This document shows positions 6,777-8,746 of a stretch of DNA of 8,746 nucleotides, in pieces. The number at the start of each line of letters is the position of its first letter. The first letter of the stretch is position 1. Under the pieces are notes generated by a model that searched no databases, was not told the origin of the DNA, and saw only the letters and a program-made list of their open reading frames with translations. The stretch lies in assembly GCA_017561285.1 (NCBI GenBank), contig JAFZDG010000035.1, positions 1 through 8,746 on the forward strand, read 5' to 3'. The position numbers and the translations under genes were made by a program. This stretch comes from Bacteroidaceae bacterium. GTDB lineage: Bacteria; Bacteroidota; Bacteroidia; Bacteroidales; Barnesiellaceae_A.

Positions 6777-8746
6777 TTACTCAAATATTCCTTCTATTAC
6801 TTCTTCTACGCTCTCTTGTGGTACGTCTTCAATGATTACCTCTTCCACCATATCATCTTCGATCTCGGGATATTCAAACTCGAGCGATTCTACGTAACCC
6901 TCCAATTGCAAGTCTTTGTTGCCAAATACCTTTTGATAGAAAAGTCCGGCAATGGGTAGTGCGAGACTTGCACCTTGACCATCGCTCATATTGTCGAAGT
7001 GGATGCTGGGATCTTCACCTCCCACCCAAGTTCCGGTAACAAGATTGGGTGTAAATGACATAAACCATCCATCAGACATATCATTGGTTGTACCGGTTTT
7101 ACCACCCATTTCGGCTGTGATGTTATAGCGGAAACGAATGCGACCACCTGTACCTTCGTCAATAACGCTACGCAAGATGGGGACAATGCGGCAGTAGGCG
7201 CGTTCGCTGAATACTTCGGTAAACTGTGGAGTAAACTCGGCTATGACGTTGCCATGATTATCTTCGATGCGGGTAACGTATATAGGACTCACGCGCACAC
7301 CATTGTTAACAAATGCAGTGTATGCAGCTGTCATTTCTTCTACCGAAATCTCTACTGTTCCCAGACACAATGAAAGTACCGGATCAATTTTGCTGGTGAT
7401 ACCAAATGAGCGCATAATGCGTACGAGGCTCTCGGGTGATAACTGATCGATAAGTCGAGCCGAAATCCAGTTGTTGGATGTGCTCAAAGCCCAGCTGAGA
7501 GGCACCATTTCGCCAATACGAGTCTTGCCGGTGTTGCGCGGTTCCCATACATCGCCATTGGGTAGGTGGAATACCGGTTGTTCGTTGAGTAGCTTCGAGT
7601 TGGGTGTAAAGCCCTCTTCCATAGCAAGTGTGTATAAGAATGGCTTGATGGTAGAACCAATTTGTCGGCGACCTACGCCTGCCATATCGTATTGAAATTG
7701 AGAGAACTCCGGACCTCCCACGTATGCTTTGATTTTGCCGGTGTAGGGATCCATTGCCACAAAGCCGTTGCGTAAAAATGCTTTGGTATATTTTATAGAG
7801 TCCATCGGCGATATAATGGTGTCGACAAATCCGTTGTAAGTAAACAACTCGGTCTCTATGGGGGTGTTGAATGCGGCAACAATCTCTTCTTTGCTTGCGC
7901 CGGCACGTTTCATTACGCGGTAGCGCTCGCTGTTACGCATATCGCGTTCTAAGATAGTTTGTCGTTGGTCGGCCGGTATGTCTTGTGAGAATGGTGCATA
8001 ACTACGACCTTTTTTCTCTCTTGAGAATCGAGGCTGTAGATACTCGGCAACGTGTTGTCTTACAGCTTCTTCGGCATAAGCTTGCATACGAGAGTCTATA
8101 CCGGTGTATATTTTCAGTCCATCGCTGTAAATGTTATATTTGCTACCATCGGGCTTGCGGTTTTTTTCGCACCATCCGTAGGCCGGATTGGTTTCCCATG
8201 CAATAGAGTCGCTGATGTATTGTTGATGCTCCCATCCGGCATAGTCATCGCGATTGGGTTTCTTGGCAGTAAGCATCAAGCGAAGGCGCTCGCGGAAGTA
8301 GGGTGCAGGACCTTCTTTATGATCGACCACGCGGAAATCGAGTGTGAGAGGTAACTGTTGCAATGAGTCACATTCGGCAGCCGTAATGTATCCGGCTTTA
8401 CGCATTTGTCCCAATACCACATTTCTACGACCTTTGGTGCGCTCGTTAAATCGGCGAGGGTTGAAAAACGATGGGTTTTGACACATACCCACCAGCGTTG
8501 CCGACTCTTCAATATTGAGGTCTTTGGCATATTTGTTGAAATAGACTTGAGCTGCCGACTGTATGCCTACAGCATTATTGAGGAAATCGAAGTGATTGAG
8601 ATACATATTGATGATTTCCTCTTTGGTGTAATAGCGCTCGAGTTTGATGGCTATTACCCATTCTTGTGGCTTCTGTACCAGACGTTCTACCACACTGCCT
8701 GCTTTGGGCGAGTATAATAGTTTCGACAGCTGTTGGGTAATAGTAC
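6777..8746 (-). CDS. Class A penicillin-binding protein 1A (bifunctional), N-terminus off the right edge
   Basis: This gene encodes a bifunctional peptidoglycan synthase. A glycosyltransferase (GT51) polymerises lipid II, and a transpeptidase cross-links the stem peptides outside the inner membrane. A GTG at 8691-8693 could be read as a start, but the frame continues to 8746 with TITQQLSKLLYS, the conserved GT51 motif that follows (G)GST. The gene is therefore cut by the window, and 655 residues are visible. The missing part should hold the cytoplasmic tail, the membrane anchor and the first GT51 motif with the catalytic Glu. Other GT51 sequence includes KLERYYTKEEIINMYLN (coding near 8640). 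The transpeptidase triad is complete: SxxK as STIK with catalytic Ser at 7653-7655, SxN as SNN at about 7470-7478, and KTGT at about 7089-7100. After the transpeptidase the last ~37 residues are strongly acidic. It lies 24 bp upstream of the exchanger gene, probably in one operon. The symbols mrcA or ponA would fit the family. Confidence 0.96.
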   Translation of the reverse strand, partial: TITQQLSKLLYSPKAGSVVERLVQKPQEWVIAIKLERYYTKEEIINMYLNHFDFLNNAVGIQSAAQVYFNKYAKDLNIEESATLVGMCQNPSFFNPRRFNERTKGRRNVVLGQMRKAGYITAAECDSLQQLPLTLDFRVVDHKEGPAPYFRERLRLMLTAKKPNRDDYAGWEHQQYISDSIAWETNPAYGWCEKNRKPDGSKYNIYSDGLKIYTGIDSRMQAYAEEAVRQHVAEYLQPRFSREKKGRSYAPFSQDIPADQRQTILERDMRNSERYRVMKRAGASKEEIVAAFNTPIETELFTYNGFVDTIISPMDSIKYTKAFLRNGFVAMDPYTGKIKAYVGGPEFSQFQYDMAGVGRRQIGSTIKPFLYTLAMEEGFTPNSKLLNEQPVFHLPNGDVWEPRNTGKTRIGEMVPLSWALSTSNNWISARLIDQLSPESLVRIMRSFGITSKIDPVLSLCLGTVEISVEEMTAAYTAFVNNGVRVSPIYVTRIEDNHGNVIAEFTPQFTEVFSERAYCRIVPILRSVIDEGTGGRIRFRYNITAEMGGKTGTTNDMSDGWFMSFTPNLVTGTWVGGEDPSIHFDNMSDGQGASLALPIAGLFYQKVFGNKDLQLEGYVESLEFEYPEIEDDMVEEVIIEDVPQESVEEVIEGIFE

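Noticed and set aside
8691..8693. GTG as the start of the PBP gene
   Set aside because: The frame continues upstream with the GT51 motif TITQQL, so the true start is beyond the window.
1..8746. A new defence, toxin-antitoxin, secretion or mobile system
   Set aside because: All four genes belong to recognisable housekeeping or generic families, and no transposase, integrase, toxin-like or nuclease effector gene is present.

Overview
The window looks like chromosomal DNA from a member of the Bacteroidales (Bacteroidetes). The DnaE carries a lysine- and glutamate-rich insertion in its PHP domain that resembles Bacteroides-type DnaE. The class A PBP and the secreted TPR protein also look Bacteroidales-like. 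Start codons are preceded by A/T-rich sequence rather than Shine-Dalgarno motifs. This placement rests on recognising protein families from memory, not on a search. No phage, plasmid, IS, CRISPR, tRNA or rRNA feature is visible.

Layout. Positions 1-284 hold a non-coding tandem array with an exact 107-bp period and about 2.65 copies visible; it runs off the left edge. Positions 285-436 hold a string of short inverted repeats leading into dnaE. The dnaE gene (+, 437-4249) encodes the replicative DNA polymerase III alpha subunit. After a 97-bp gap comes a 452-residue secreted TPR protein of unknown role (+, 4347-5705). A strong hairpin (5726-5765) sits between this gene and two genes on the minus strand that converge on it. 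These are a class A penicillin-binding protein (6777-8746, N-terminus beyond the right edge) and, 24 bp downstream of it, a CaCA-family Na+/Ca2+ exchanger-like protein (5790-6752).

How the genes relate. The plus-strand pair and the minus-strand pair are two separate convergent units. DnaE copies the chromosome. The PBP polymerises and cross-links peptidoglycan at the outer face of the inner membrane. The exchanger probably exports Ca2+ across that membrane and is probably co-transcribed with the PBP. The TPR protein is probably periplasmic; nothing in its surroundings defines its partner.

The protein-coding part is mostly ordinary housekeeping content, and I found no convincing new multi-gene system. 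The least explained material is the 107-bp tandem array and the hairpin cluster upstream of dnaE, where stem arms are conserved while loops vary. Within the proteins, the points worth checking are a PHP domain in DnaE that appears to keep its metal ligands, an internal clamp-binding motif, the highly acidic C-terminal tail of the PBP, and the unassigned N-terminal half of the TPR protein.
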